A DNA stretch of 9,168 nucleotides, from NCBI GenBank assembly GCA_002747015.1, contig NVXI01000003.1, positions 268,456-277,623 of the forward strand, read 5' to 3'. Below the pieces are notes generated by a model. The model was not told where the DNA came from and did not search any database. It worked only from the letters and a program-made list of their open reading frames with translations. This DNA is from Zetaproteobacteria bacterium (lineage in GTDB: Bacteria; Pseudomonadota; Alphaproteobacteria; Micavibrionales; Micavibrionaceae). Positions 1 to 5,494 of the stretch are shown one piece after another. The position numbers and the translations under genes are program-made. Position 1 is the stretch's first letter. Every line of letters starts with the position of its first letter.

Positions 1-3
1 CAT

Positions 4-9
4 CTCCTT
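4..9 (-). promoter_or_regulatory. Shine-Dalgarno-like AAGGAG of a leftward gene beyond the window
   Basis: Read on the minus strand, the left edge is GACGAAGGAGATG. AAGGAG is a full Shine-Dalgarno match, but the ATG at bases 3-1 touches it with no spacer. The true start is therefore more likely a few bases outside the window. If so, a leftward gene diverges from the ribbon-helix-helix operon and bases 10-291 are a shared control region. This rests on one short motif. Confidence 0.35.
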
Positions 10-171
10 CGTCATCGTTATATTATTATTGAATAATATTAATATTGCGATAACTAAGTTACTGAAAACAAACAGATATAAATGGTTTAAGCCACATAAT
101 ACTCCAGTGAATCATGATCACATATGCTCAAATAGCTGGAAATATTAAATATTTTTATATATAATAAATTT

Positions 172-194
172 TAATACTTACAAAGTGAGTATTA
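172..194. repeat. Operator-like inverted repeat upstream of the RHH operon
   Basis: TAATACTTAC and GTGAGTATTA pair around a three-base AAA centre. This gives a 10-bp stem with a single T-G wobble, so on DNA it is a near-perfect palindrome. It lies about 100 bases before the ribbon-helix-helix gene in a stretch that is otherwise almost all A and T. No run of T follows it on either strand, so it is not a typical terminator. An operator for a dimeric regulator, possibly the RHH protein itself, is a guess from position and symmetry. Confidence 0.4.
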
Positions 195-205
195 TAAAAC
201 TCATA

Positions 206-230
206 ATATAAAAATTCTTTATATAAAAAT
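206..230. repeat. Pair of 10-bp direct repeats in AT-rich leader
   Basis: ATATAAAAAT occurs at 206-215 and again at 221-230, so the starts are 15 bases apart. The surrounding 1-291 interval is so AT-rich that short repeats and -10-like hexamers are expected by chance. I could not pick one promoter with confidence. I see no gene in 10-291. Confidence 0.25.
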
Positions 231-291
231 GTATGTTTAAATTAGGTAACCCTTATGAAACAGTAAAATTATAATCAAAAGTGTGTGGACA

Positions 292-576
292 ATGTCAGAT
301 ATTATAAAAGCAACCGAGACCTCAGAAGCGTCAATTTTTGTAAGCATAAACGAGCTTAAAAAAATGAACATCATCATTAATGGAAAGCGTACCAGCATTA
401 CATTAGAGCCACAAATATGGAACATCCTACAGGAAGTTTCAGCCGAACAGAATTGCGATGTTCATGAATTATGCTCATTTATACATGATCGAAAAAATCC
501 CGAATCATCTCTAACCTCGGCTATACGAGTATTTTTAATTTCATATCTTAACATTCAATTGAAAAAGAGAATATAA
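292..576 (+). CDS. Ribbon-helix-helix domain protein (RHH_4 type), 94 aa
   Basis: This is probably a small DNA-binding or protein-interaction protein of the ribbon-helix-helix fold. Residues 29-86 fit the family pattern: a basic strand INGKRTSITLEP, a helix with a conserved Trp (IWNILQEVS), a short second helix (DVHELCSFI), then SSLTSAIRVFLISYL. That layout is typical of the RHH_4 family (Pfam PF13467). The first 28 residues are an extra tail. An in-frame GTG at 283 would add three residues; I chose the ATG at 292 because neither start has a good Shine-Dalgarno and ATG is preferred. An internal ATG at 364 would give just the domain. The stop codon shares one base with the start of the response regulator, so the two are very likely one operon. 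The family call is good; the target is unknown. Confidence 0.8.
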   Translation: MSDIIKATETSEASIFVSINELKKMNIIINGKRTSITLEPQIWNILQEVSAEQNCDVHELCSFIHDRKNPESSLTSAIRVFLISYLNIQLKKRI

Positions 577-944
577 TGGCAAATCTTTTAGTTGTAGATG
601 ACAATATTGATGTCGCAGAATTGATTTCTGAAATTCTCGTACATGAGGGACATTGCGTTAAAGTATCATACAATGGTCGCGAAGCCGTAAATCGCATTGA
701 ATCCGGAGAAAAATTCGACATTATCATTACTGACCTGATTATGCCTGATTTAGATGGTCTCGGTATTTTGGAGTACTTGAAAGAAAAAGAAGACAAAACG
801 CCTGTTCTTATTCTTTCTGGCGGTGGCACAACAATCAGCGCAGACACAGCATTAAGCTCTGTAAAAAATTCAGCCACAGCAATTTTAAGCAAGCCCATTA
901 AATTTAAAGAGTTGATAGATCAAGTTAATTTAATCCTTGATTAA
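576..944 (+). CDS. Single-domain response regulator (receiver domain only)
   Basis: A 122-residue stand-alone receiver (REC) domain with no output domain, in the CheY/DivK/CpdR style. All expected residues are present: acidic pair D8-D9, phospho-acceptor D53 in IITDLIMPDLDG, switch residue S81 in LILSGGG, and K106 in the SKPIK motif. It should be phosphorylated by a histidine kinase and act through protein contacts, but no kinase is in this window. Its ATG overlaps the TAA of the RHH gene (TAATG) and a weak AAAGAGA sits just upstream inside that gene, which points to translational coupling. GGG after S81 and a Lys-rich stretch around residue 70 are unremarkable. The function is known only at fold level. 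Confidence 0.93.
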   Translation: MANLLVVDDNIDVAELISEILVHEGHCVKVSYNGREAVNRIESGEKFDIIITDLIMPDLDGLGILEYLKEKEDKTPVLILSGGGTTISADTALSSVKNSATAILSKPIKFKELIDQVNLILD

Positions 945-947
945 CTT
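922..947 (+). repeat. Inverted repeat over the end of the response regulator gene
   Basis: AAGTTAAT (922-929) and ATTAACTT (940-947) are perfect complements around a 10-base loop, and they include the stop codon at 942-944. No T-run follows, so this is not a standard rho-independent terminator. It may stabilise the 3' end of the transcript or act as a weak stop before rlmB. The following 80 bases up to rlmB show nothing else I can support. Confidence 0.35.
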
Positions 948-1027
948 AGGCTCCTATATCAAAAATGGTGTAGTCAAGCATTGTTCTTTCCATACAAAAT
1001 ATGCAATGGTCTTGCGAAGGATAAATT

Positions 1028-1849
1028 ATGAAACTAAAGAAAAATCAAAAAAACACCCCTGCTCTATATGGAGTTCACGCTGTACGAGAAGCATGGCTGA
1101 ACGAAGCACGCACAATTAACACCCTATACTTAACCGAGCAAGCACAGCGCGGCTTCGAACAAACAATACTCGAAGGACGTAAAAAAGGTCTTCGCCGACC
1201 AGAGCCGTGCCTTATAGAAAAACACAAACTGGAGAAAATGCTGCCACGTGGGGCGGTGCATCAAGGCGTTGCACTTGCTAGCACGCCAGCGGAAGAACAT
1301 GATGTGCAAGACTTTATCATTCGCGCAAACACTCAGGCACGGACAATCATATGTATGCTCGATCAAGTGACAGACCCACATAATGTCGGTGCGATCCTAC
1401 GCAGCGCCAGCGCCTTTGGCATTGACGGCGTTATTATGCAGAAGAAACACGCCCCTTCATTGGATGGGGTACTGGCAAAAACAGCATGTGGCGCTGTGGA
1501 TCATATTCCTGTGGCGCAGGCAACAAACCTCAGCCGTACGATAAAGGAACTTCAGGGCGAAGGGTTTTATGTTATCGGGCTGGATGAACACAGTACAAAA
1601 GAAGTCGGCCATATTATGCGCACCAGACAACACAACACTGGAGCAACCGAAAATTTAACAGATATTTGCGAAAAATCTGACGAGAGTACAAAAATTATGA
1701 TCGTTCTAGGATCAGAGGGTGACGGCATCAGACGCTTGGTCAAGGAAAGCTGTGACGAGCTAGTAAAACTCCCCACCCAAGGGGCAATTGCCAGCCTAAA
1801 TGTTTCCAACGCCGCGGCTGTTGCCTTTTATGCGTTAACAAGCAAGTAA
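1028..1849 (+). CDS. rlmB: 23S rRNA 2'-O-ribose methyltransferase RlmB (SpoU/TrmH family)
   Basis: A SPOUT-class enzyme that transfers methyl from S-adenosylmethionine to a ribose 2'-OH. In RlmB this is guanosine 2251 of 23S rRNA. The N-terminal substrate-binding domain (about residues 12-85) begins with ALYGVHAVREAW and contains GAVHQGVAL. The catalytic domain follows with motif 1 LDQVTDPHNVGAILRSA (N119, R125), motif 2 IVLGSEGDGIRRLV (E230) and motif 3 ASLNVSNAAAVAFY (N258, S260, N261), which form the knotted cofactor site. AAGGA lies about six bases before the ATG. A hydrophilic stretch at about 192-222 seems longer than in typical relatives. It is likely its own transcription unit between the regulator operon and the RNA locus. 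RlmB is preferred to TrmH because of the N-terminal domain, but exact nucleotide specificity is inferred. Confidence 0.9.
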   Translation: MKLKKNQKNTPALYGVHAVREAWLNEARTINTLYLTEQAQRGFEQTILEGRKKGLRRPEPCLIEKHKLEKMLPRGAVHQGVALASTPAEEHDVQDFIIRANTQARTIICMLDQVTDPHNVGAILRSASAFGIDGVIMQKKHAPSLDGVLAKTACGAVDHIPVAQATNLSRTIKELQGEGFYVIGLDEHSTKEVGHIMRTRQHNTGATENLTDICEKSDESTKIMIVLGSEGDGIRRLVKESCDELVKLPTQGAIASLNVSNAAAVAFYALTSK

Positions 1850-1887
1850 CGATGCATAAGCATGCTATAAATAATACATTCATATGT

Positions 1888-1953
1888 AAATAATAAAATA
1901 AATAATAAATATCGTTAATTTTTTTGACACAGAGCGTTATATCCTGTTAGTAT
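1888..1953 (+). promoter_or_regulatory. Promoter with A/T-rich upstream element for the RNA locus
   Basis: A perfect -35 TTGACA lies at 1924-1929. Eighteen bases later comes TAGTAT (1948-1953), which matches the -10 consensus at four of six positions. Bases 1888-1923 are almost all A and T, with alternating A and T tracts like an UP element, as is common before stable RNA genes. Transcription would start near 1960. This is the best -35 match I saw in the window. Confidence 0.6.
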
Positions 1954-2151
1954 TAGACAACTGATAATAATAAACCTTTAAGGGGATTGAAAAATAGCAC
2001 AGGGTATCGGAATAATTTCTTGCTGTATGTTCATTATGTATATAACAGTAACCTTGATAAAAAATGCGCGAAAACGCGCAGTAGTACAAATTCGACCACG
2101 GGCACAAAAATAATAATAATTGCCCGAACGGTGAAAATGGTTCAACCCGCT

Positions 2152-2182
2152 GCTAATAAAGTTATCTGGTAATTTTATTAGC
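2152..2182 (+). repeat. 13-bp hairpin within the RNA locus
   Basis: GCTAATAAAGTTA pairs with TAATTTTATTAGC, with one G-T wobble and a TCTGG loop. It is the longest uninterrupted stem I found in the window. It is followed by CTTATCACC rather than a T-run, so it is a structural element and not a terminator. Confidence 0.7.
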
Positions 2183-2200
2183 TTATCACCCCAACCTCAA

Positions 2201-2232
2201 AGGCCCCGCGACTTGTTCCGGGGCTTCTTTTT
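2201..2232 (+). terminator. Rho-independent terminator of the RNA locus
   Basis: AGGCCCCG (2201-2208) pairs with CGGGGCTT (2219-2226), giving eight pairs including one G-T and a 10-base loop. TTCTTTTT (2225-2232) follows directly. The direction is rightward. As rlmB ended 350 bases earlier and no protein gene lies between, it most likely ends the RNA transcript. Confidence 0.75.
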
Positions 2233-2413
2233 GTCTAGATTTTGACTTGTCTTTAACTGGCAACGTCCTCACGCCCCTAATCCACACCACTCCGCTCAAT
2301 ACATAAAACATGAATACTTCAAAATATGGCCATTCCATATTCCTACAAAACAATCGAACAGACTCCTGCGAATCTTCCTAGACAAATAAACCACCGACTC
2401 ATCAACAATTCTC
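2233..2413. other. Non-coding spacer with a 7-bp inverted repeat, rich in C on the plus strand
   Basis: I see no gene here. The plus strand carries many more C than G, as in CCTCACGCCCCTAATCC near 2267-2283. The only clear structure is AATATGG (2323-2329) facing CCATATT (2335-2341) across five bases, a possible operator. A TTGACT at 2242 has no matching -10. A 23-codon frame from the ATG at 2310 has no ribosome binding site. Confidence 0.4.
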
Positions 2414-2443
2414 TTGATTTACCCCACCCACAACGTGTATAAG
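2414..2443 (+). promoter_or_regulatory. Promoter of rpmI-rplT
   Basis: TTGATT (2414-2419) and TATAAG (2438-2443) are separated by 18 bases and match four and five positions of the consensus hexamers. Transcription would begin near 2450, leaving a leader of about 100 bases before rpmI. Confidence 0.55.
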
Positions 2444-2473
2444 ATTTCCTAATTGCACGATTTGCAGTAAAGA

Positions 2474-2509
2474 GTGGCTTGGCTTATGTGTTCGGCATGC
2501 CTCAGTCAC
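2474..2509 (+). promoter_or_regulatory. Leader hairpin upstream of rpmI
   Basis: Three nested helices stack into one hairpin: GTGGCT/AGTCAC (one G-T pair), GGC/GCC and ATG/CAT, with small internal bulges and a TGTTCGG loop. It lies in the predicted 5' leader, 40 bases before the rpmI start. In other bacteria the operon encoding bL35 and bL20 is autoregulated by bL20 binding to leader RNA. A similar role here is inference from position; I do not recognise a known L20-leader family. Confidence 0.4.
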
Positions 2510-2549
2510 TTAAATTTTAACCCTTAAACTTTTATATAAGGAGATAGAA

Positions 2550-2798
2550 ATGCCGAAAATGAAAACGCACTCAGGTGCGAAAAAGCGGTTTAAAGTCACC
2601 GCAAAAGGCCGTGTGAAGTCAAAATCTGCCTTCACAAGCCACATGATGATGAACAAGCCAAAATCAATGAAACGTAAAGCACGTGGCCAATCAACGCTAT
2701 CTGCCCCAGATGAACGTATTGTTCTACGCAACTGGTTGCCATACAGCCGTAAGCGCAGAAGTAAGCCATACGATAAAAAAACCGAAGGGGAGAAATAG
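2550..2798 (+). CDS. rpmI: Large ribosomal subunit protein bL35, with C-terminal extension
   Basis: Small basic protein of the 50S subunit. The start [20 protein letters not shown] is the classic bL35 signature, and the body is rich in Lys and Arg ([12 protein letters not shown]). At 82 residues it is longer than the usual 64-67. The extra part is a charged tail from about residue 66 ([16 protein letters not shown]). Translation starts at an ATG six bases after a strong AAGGAGAT. The stop is three bases before rplT, so the pair is cotranscribed. infC, often just upstream of rpmI in other bacteria, is absent; the neighbour upstream is the RNA locus. Confidence 0.96.
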   Translation: MPKMKTHSGAKKRFKVTAKGRVKSKSAFTSHMMMNKPKSMKRKARGQSTLSAPDERIVLRNWLPYSRKRRSKPYDKKTEGEK

Positions 2799-2801
2799 AC
2801 C

Positions 2802-3176
2802 ATGGCCAGAGTTAAAGGGGGCCCACGCGCCCACGCAAGACACAAAAAAATTATCAAGCAAGCCAAAGGTTATTACGGTCGTCGGAAAAATTGTTTCCGC
2901 ACCGCAGTTCAGGCTGTTGAAAAAGCAGGTCAATACGCATATCGTGACCGCCGTGTTAAGAAACGTGAATTCCGCGCTTTGTGGATTCAACGTATCAACG
3001 CAGCAGCACGTTTACATGACATGACATATTCAACATTCATGCACGGCCTAAAGCTTAGCGGCATCGAATTGGATCGTAAGGTTCTATCCGACATTGCCAT
3101 TCGCGAGCCAGAGCAATTCGCAGCGATCGCAAAAACTGCAGCAACAGCCCTTGCGAAAACAGCAAAAGCAGCTTAA
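2802..3176 (+). CDS. rplT: Large ribosomal subunit protein bL20
   Basis: An rRNA-binding protein needed early in 50S assembly, and in several bacteria the autoregulator of its own operon. The sequence follows the family end to end: MARVKGG, then the long basic helix around [47 protein letters not shown], and the globular part with [25 protein letters not shown]. It is 124 residues against a usual 117-120, the surplus being an Ala/Lys-rich tail ([11 protein letters not shown]). AAGGGGAG at the end of rpmI serves as its ribosome binding site. A strong terminator follows. Confidence 0.97.
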   Translation: MARVKGGPRAHARHKKIIKQAKGYYGRRKNCFRTAVQAVEKAGQYAYRDRRVKKREFRALWIQRINAAARLHDMTYSTFMHGLKLSGIELDRKVLSDIAIREPEQFAAIAKTAATALAKTAKAA

Positions 3177-3203
3177 ATCGTAAGATTATAAAGATTATAA
3201 AAG

Positions 3204-3238
3204 CAGCCCTCTTATGATATAAGTGAGGCTGTTTTTTT
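3204..3238 (+). terminator. Rho-independent terminator of rpmI-rplT
   Basis: CAGCCCTCTTAT pairs with ATAAGTGAGGCTG around a GAT loop, giving 12 pairs interrupted by one T-T mismatch and one bulged A. Seven T follow at 3232-3238. Just before it, AAGATTATA is repeated in tandem (3182-3199). The T-run runs directly into the ribosome binding site of the HAD gene. Confidence 0.85.
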
Positions 3239-3251
3239 ATTGAGGAACGTC

Positions 3252-3932
3252 ATGAAGCATCAAAAGCTTGCCATATTCGATTGGAATGGAACCCTACTGG
3301 CTGATACACGCCATGCATGGCTTGCCTCCAATAAATGCCTAGAGCTATATGGCGTTGAACCGATCACATTCAAACGACAACTTGAAACATTCGACTTCCC
3401 GATTATCCATTATTACAAAAACAACGGATGCAGCGTTGATAAAGTTCTAGAAACCAAAGAACACGCAAACGAGATTTTTCAAAGCTCATATGATGCGTTA
3501 GCGGCCAATGCACGAACGCGACGCGGTGCACGAGAACTCCTCGATTGGCTTACACAAAATAATGTCGATTGCATTATTCTAAGCAACTATCTGACCAATA
3601 AAATTGAACACCATCTAGAGCGTCTGAAGATCAGACATTATTTCAGCTACATCTCCGCCAATAATTGTGATGGGACAAGCATTTTAAATTCCACGAACAA
3701 GCTGGAGCGTATTTCCGCGTTCATGACCAAGCGAGGATACCTTCCCAATAACGCATTTATCATTGGTGATAGTAAAGAAGAGCCAGATATTGGCCGCCAT
3801 ATGGGGATTACTTCTATCGGTATTACCGGCGGGTGCATCAATGAAAGACGCCTGCGCGCCGCACAGCCCGATCATGTGATCAACGCATTGCCTGAGACAA
3901 TTGAGATTTTAAAAGATAAGTGGACATTATAG
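3252..3932 (+). CDS. HAD-superfamily hydrolase, phosphoglycolate phosphatase-like
   Basis: A 226-residue member of the haloacid dehalogenase superfamily with a helical cap, probably a cytosolic phosphatase or phosphotransferase. Motif I is FDWNGTLL with nucleophile D10; the usual second Asp is replaced by N12. Motif II is ILSN with S111, a motif III Lys is likely K150 (STNKLERI), and motif IV is IIGDSKEEPDIG (D173, D179). The cap lies between about residues 18 and 90. DWNGT is a recurrent variant in the superfamily, but losing the second Asp removes the normal general acid/base, so activity and substrate are uncertain. I chose the ATG at 3252 because TGAGGAA lies five bases upstream; an in-frame TTG at 3240 lacks this. 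The gene begins straight after the rplT terminator, so it depends on read-through or a promoter I cannot see. Confidence 0.88.
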   Translation: MKHQKLAIFDWNGTLLADTRHAWLASNKCLELYGVEPITFKRQLETFDFPIIHYYKNNGCSVDKVLETKEHANEIFQSSYDALAANARTRRGARELLDWLTQNNVDCIILSNYLTNKIEHHLERLKIRHYFSYISANNCDGTSILNSTNKLERISAFMTKRGYLPNNAFIIGDSKEEPDIGRHMGITSIGITGGCINERRLRAAQPDHVINALPETIEILKDKWTL

Positions 3933-3945
3933 AGAGCAAACAAAC

Positions 3946-4482
3946 CTAATCAGGTCCACCATCCTGATCCAAGACAAAACGCCCAACCGCCTTTGGAAGC
4001 TCATCCCATGTAAGGCCGCTAGAATAGTCAGTTTGCAACTTTATAATATCATCTAGCTGCATGAATAATTCATCGCCATTGAAGTTCGCCACATTTTCCG
4101 CTTGTGCACGATCATTCAACATATCCATTAATCCTTGAGAATTTTCAACCGCACCAGCAGAATCATATGAAGATGTCCAGATAGATGATTGAACATCCAC
4201 ATCCATTTCACCGCCCATATCCGCGAATAACTGAACCTTCATCTGCATTAGCTTTGCAGAAAACTCATTTTCCTTCTGCCTGCCAACTGATTGCTCTATA
4301 TAGCCTGTATTACTTAGTAATTTTTGAAAACCCTGCAAAGTTTTCACCAGAACACCCGTAAGCTGCACCGTTTGAGATTCACCCATGCCAGAATTAACAA
4401 GCACATCACGAAAAGCCTCTACATTATATTTCAGAAACGCTATATGGTTGACCTCATTACTATGAAACTCTTTGTTATTCAT
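3946..4482 (-). CDS. Hypothetical helical protein, paralog of the upstream neighbour (178 aa)
   Basis: I do not recognise a family. The protein is soluble-looking, with no signal peptide or membrane segment, and appears mostly helical. Residues 74-156, from FSAKLMQMKVQLF to DELFMQLDDIIKLQ, align without gaps to residues 77-159 of the 244-residue protein encoded just upstream on the same strand. By hand I count about 24 identities in 83 positions, plus many conservative changes. The N-terminal helices (from VEAFRDVL) also match once a three-residue offset is allowed. The acidic tail ends DQDGGPD. AGGGG lies about eight bases before the ATG. It is 76 bases downstream of its paralog and may be cotranscribed. 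Its 3' end converges on the HAD gene with 13 bases between and no terminator that I can see. Confidence 0.75.
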   Translation of the reverse strand: MNNKEFHSNEVNHIAFLKYNVEAFRDVLVNSGMGESQTVQLTGVLVKTLQGFQKLLSNTGYIEQSVGRQKENEFSAKLMQMKVQLFADMGGEMDVDVQSSIWTSSYDSAGAVENSQGLMDMLNDRAQAENVANFNGDELFMQLDDIIKLQTDYSSGLTWDELPKAVGRFVLDQDGGPD

Positions 4483-4558
4483 GATGCTTACCCCTGATTA
4501 CTATTTCAGAGGTTACCATGGAAAATCTTAAATGCACAAACTGTTGTGAACCAATATA

Positions 4559-5293
4559 TTAAACGCGGGCAAAGGTTACTGTCATCCCTCGGATCGTGCC
4601 ATCAAGGCGACCGAAGGCAAGGCGAAAATCACGTACGCCGCGCGCACCATTGCTTGAATCACTTAAAGATACACCCGCCTGGAGTTCTGACGTTTTACTA
4701 TTCTGACTTACAAAAGCACGCGCCACATCTTCCGTTACCTTTGAGAGATCGCTTATTCCCTCCACCACTGCGTTACAGATATCAGAAAAGATATTGACCA
4801 TGTGATTGGCATAGACGCGAGACACATACGCTACTTGAGTATAAATGATTGCTTCCAGTTCATCGAATAAATCATCATATTTACGACAATCCATCGCACC
4901 ATTTCTAGACAGATCCCCTAGCGCCTCAAATAAACCTTCGCGCTCAGAAGAAGTTCTTACCTGTGCGGAGGAATATGCTTCAATTTCTGAGGTAACATCA
5001 CTTGGTAAACCAGAAGAAACACCCGAAAATAGGCATAATTTTAGATGAACAAGTTTTTCCGAGAGTTTATTATGAGTTTTTCTTGATATCTTTAGATCAA
5101 TTTTACCCTGCCCATGTAGCACATCATAATACAAAGTCACAAAATCCAGAAGCTCTCTCACGCGGATTTCAACGTGCCGAGCATCAAAATCACGTTTCTC
5201 TATGTTACCAAGGAAATTTTTCAAGTCCTCCACAATCCCACTAACATGTTGTTTTTCAATAGACAAATCAAATCCCGCTGCTTTGTTTCGCAT
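4559..5293 (-). CDS. Hypothetical helical protein, longer paralog (244 aa)
   Basis: No family recognised. The protein is predicted soluble and largely helical. The block at residues 77-159 (LSEKLVHLKLCLF to DDLFDELEAIIYTQ) matches the 178-residue downstream protein. Residues 160-244 are an extra C-terminal region with Ser-rich stretches (VSLSDSSNGARG) ending in a short strand-like segment, which the shorter paralog lacks. GGAAGG stands about eight bases before the ATG, a convincing ribosome binding site. It diverges from the pheS unit across about 120-200 bases of AT-rich DNA. The pair looks like a tandem duplication followed by divergence. It could be a lineage-specific structural or signalling protein, but nothing in the sequence decides this. 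Confidence 0.75.
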   Translation of the reverse strand: MRNKAAGFDLSIEKQHVSGIVEDLKNFLGNIEKRDFDARHVEIRVRELLDFVTLYYDVLHGQGKIDLKISRKTHNKLSEKLVHLKLCLFSGVSSGLPSDVTSEIEAYSSAQVRTSSEREGLFEALGDLSRNGAMDCRKYDDLFDELEAIIYTQVAYVSRVYANHMVNIFSDICNAVVEGISDLSKVTEDVARAFVSQNSKTSELQAGVSLSDSSNGARGVRDFRLAFGRLDGTIRGMTVTFARV

Positions 5294-5353
5294 ATACTAA
5301 CCTTCCCATACTCCGAAATAAGAATGTTCGGTGCAATTTTATTTATATTTTAT

Positions 5354-5383
5354 ATATTAACATTTTATTTACATAACGTACAA
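5354..5383 (-). promoter_or_regulatory. Possible promoter of the paralog pair
   Basis: On the minus strand TTGTAC (5378-5383) and TAATAT (5354-5359) stand 18 bases apart, giving a leader of about 55 bases. On the plus strand the same DNA offers TTAACA (5357-5362) and TACAAC (5379-5384) with a 16-base spacer, facing pheS. If both are real, the divergent promoters overlap. The AT-rich setting makes either match easy to get by chance. Confidence 0.3.
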
Positions 5384-5413
5384 CTATGCAGAAGTATATT
5401 AGATAAGGTTAAT

Positions 5414-5494
5414 ATGGATACATACAATAATGGCCAAAACCGAGAGATTTCCACTTTATTTCTCTGTCTATCTCGTGTTAAATCACCCGCATGA
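5414..5494 (+). CDS. 26-codon upstream ORF coupled to pheS
   Basis: A short frame reads MDTYNNGQNREISTLFLCLS and continues for six more residues to TGA. AAGG at 5405-5408 lies five bases before its ATG, a good spacing. Its stop overlaps the pheS start as ATGA (5491-5494), the classic arrangement for translational coupling. pheS has no Shine-Dalgarno of its own, so ribosomes finishing this peptide could restart on pheS. In E. coli, pheST is controlled by attenuation through a leader peptide with several Phe codons. This peptide has one Phe and I see no terminator hairpin after it, so coupling is more likely than attenuation. The peptide itself matches nothing I know. Confidence 0.45.
   Translation: MDTYNNGQNREISTLFLCLSRVKSPA

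Larger units (their letters stand above)
1960..2232 (+). ncRNA. Putative structured non-coding RNA of unknown family, about 270 nt
   Basis: This interval lies between a promoter (1924-1953) and a rho-independent terminator (2201-2232) and is packed with hairpins. TGCGCG-AAAA-CGCGCA is at 2064-2079, GGGCA/TGCCC pairs across a 15-base A/T loop at 2100-2124, and a 13-bp stem is at 2152-2182. CCTTT/AAAGG and GGGG/CCCC segments near the two ends (from about 1975 and 2188) could close the molecule, although AAAGG would compete with the terminator. A 61-codon reading frame crosses the region from a TTG at 1987, but its start abuts the purine stretch and its composition looks random. I found no tRNA cloverleaf, no SRP-type motif, no RNase P signature and no recognisable tmRNA tag. 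It could be a divergent known RNA such as 6S, a regulatory sRNA, or an untranslated remnant. Confidence 0.5.

Noticed and set aside
548..898. 116-codon leftward frame over the response regulator
   Set aside because: It is a shadow of the receiver domain, whose catalytic residues are all present in the rightward frame.
2120..2162. Possible tmRNA tag end (CCCGCTGCTAATAA) or T-loop (GGTTCAACC)
   Set aside because: In the Ala-Ala frame no stop follows directly, no ANDN-like tag start is present, and the T-arm does not form. No tRNA-like ends can be folded.
1987..2172. 61-codon frame starting with TTG in the RNA locus
   Set aside because: The purine stretch AAGGGGA touches the start with no spacing, the peptide is low in complexity with no recognisable fold, and the frame crosses several strong hairpins. 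Non-coding RNA explains the region better.
2242..2270. TTGACT as a second promoter after the RNA terminator
   Set aside because: No -10-like hexamer lies at 16-19 bases. The TTGATT/TATAAG pair at 2414-2443 is much better placed for rpmI.
2683..3024. Frame overlapping rpmI and rplT in another phase
   Set aside because: Both ribosomal proteins are certain, and this frame crosses their junction without a plausible product.
4546..5244. Rightward frames of 67-83 codons opposite the 244-residue paralog gene
   Set aside because: The leftward frame has a good ribosome binding site and a paralog next door; the rightward frames have neither.
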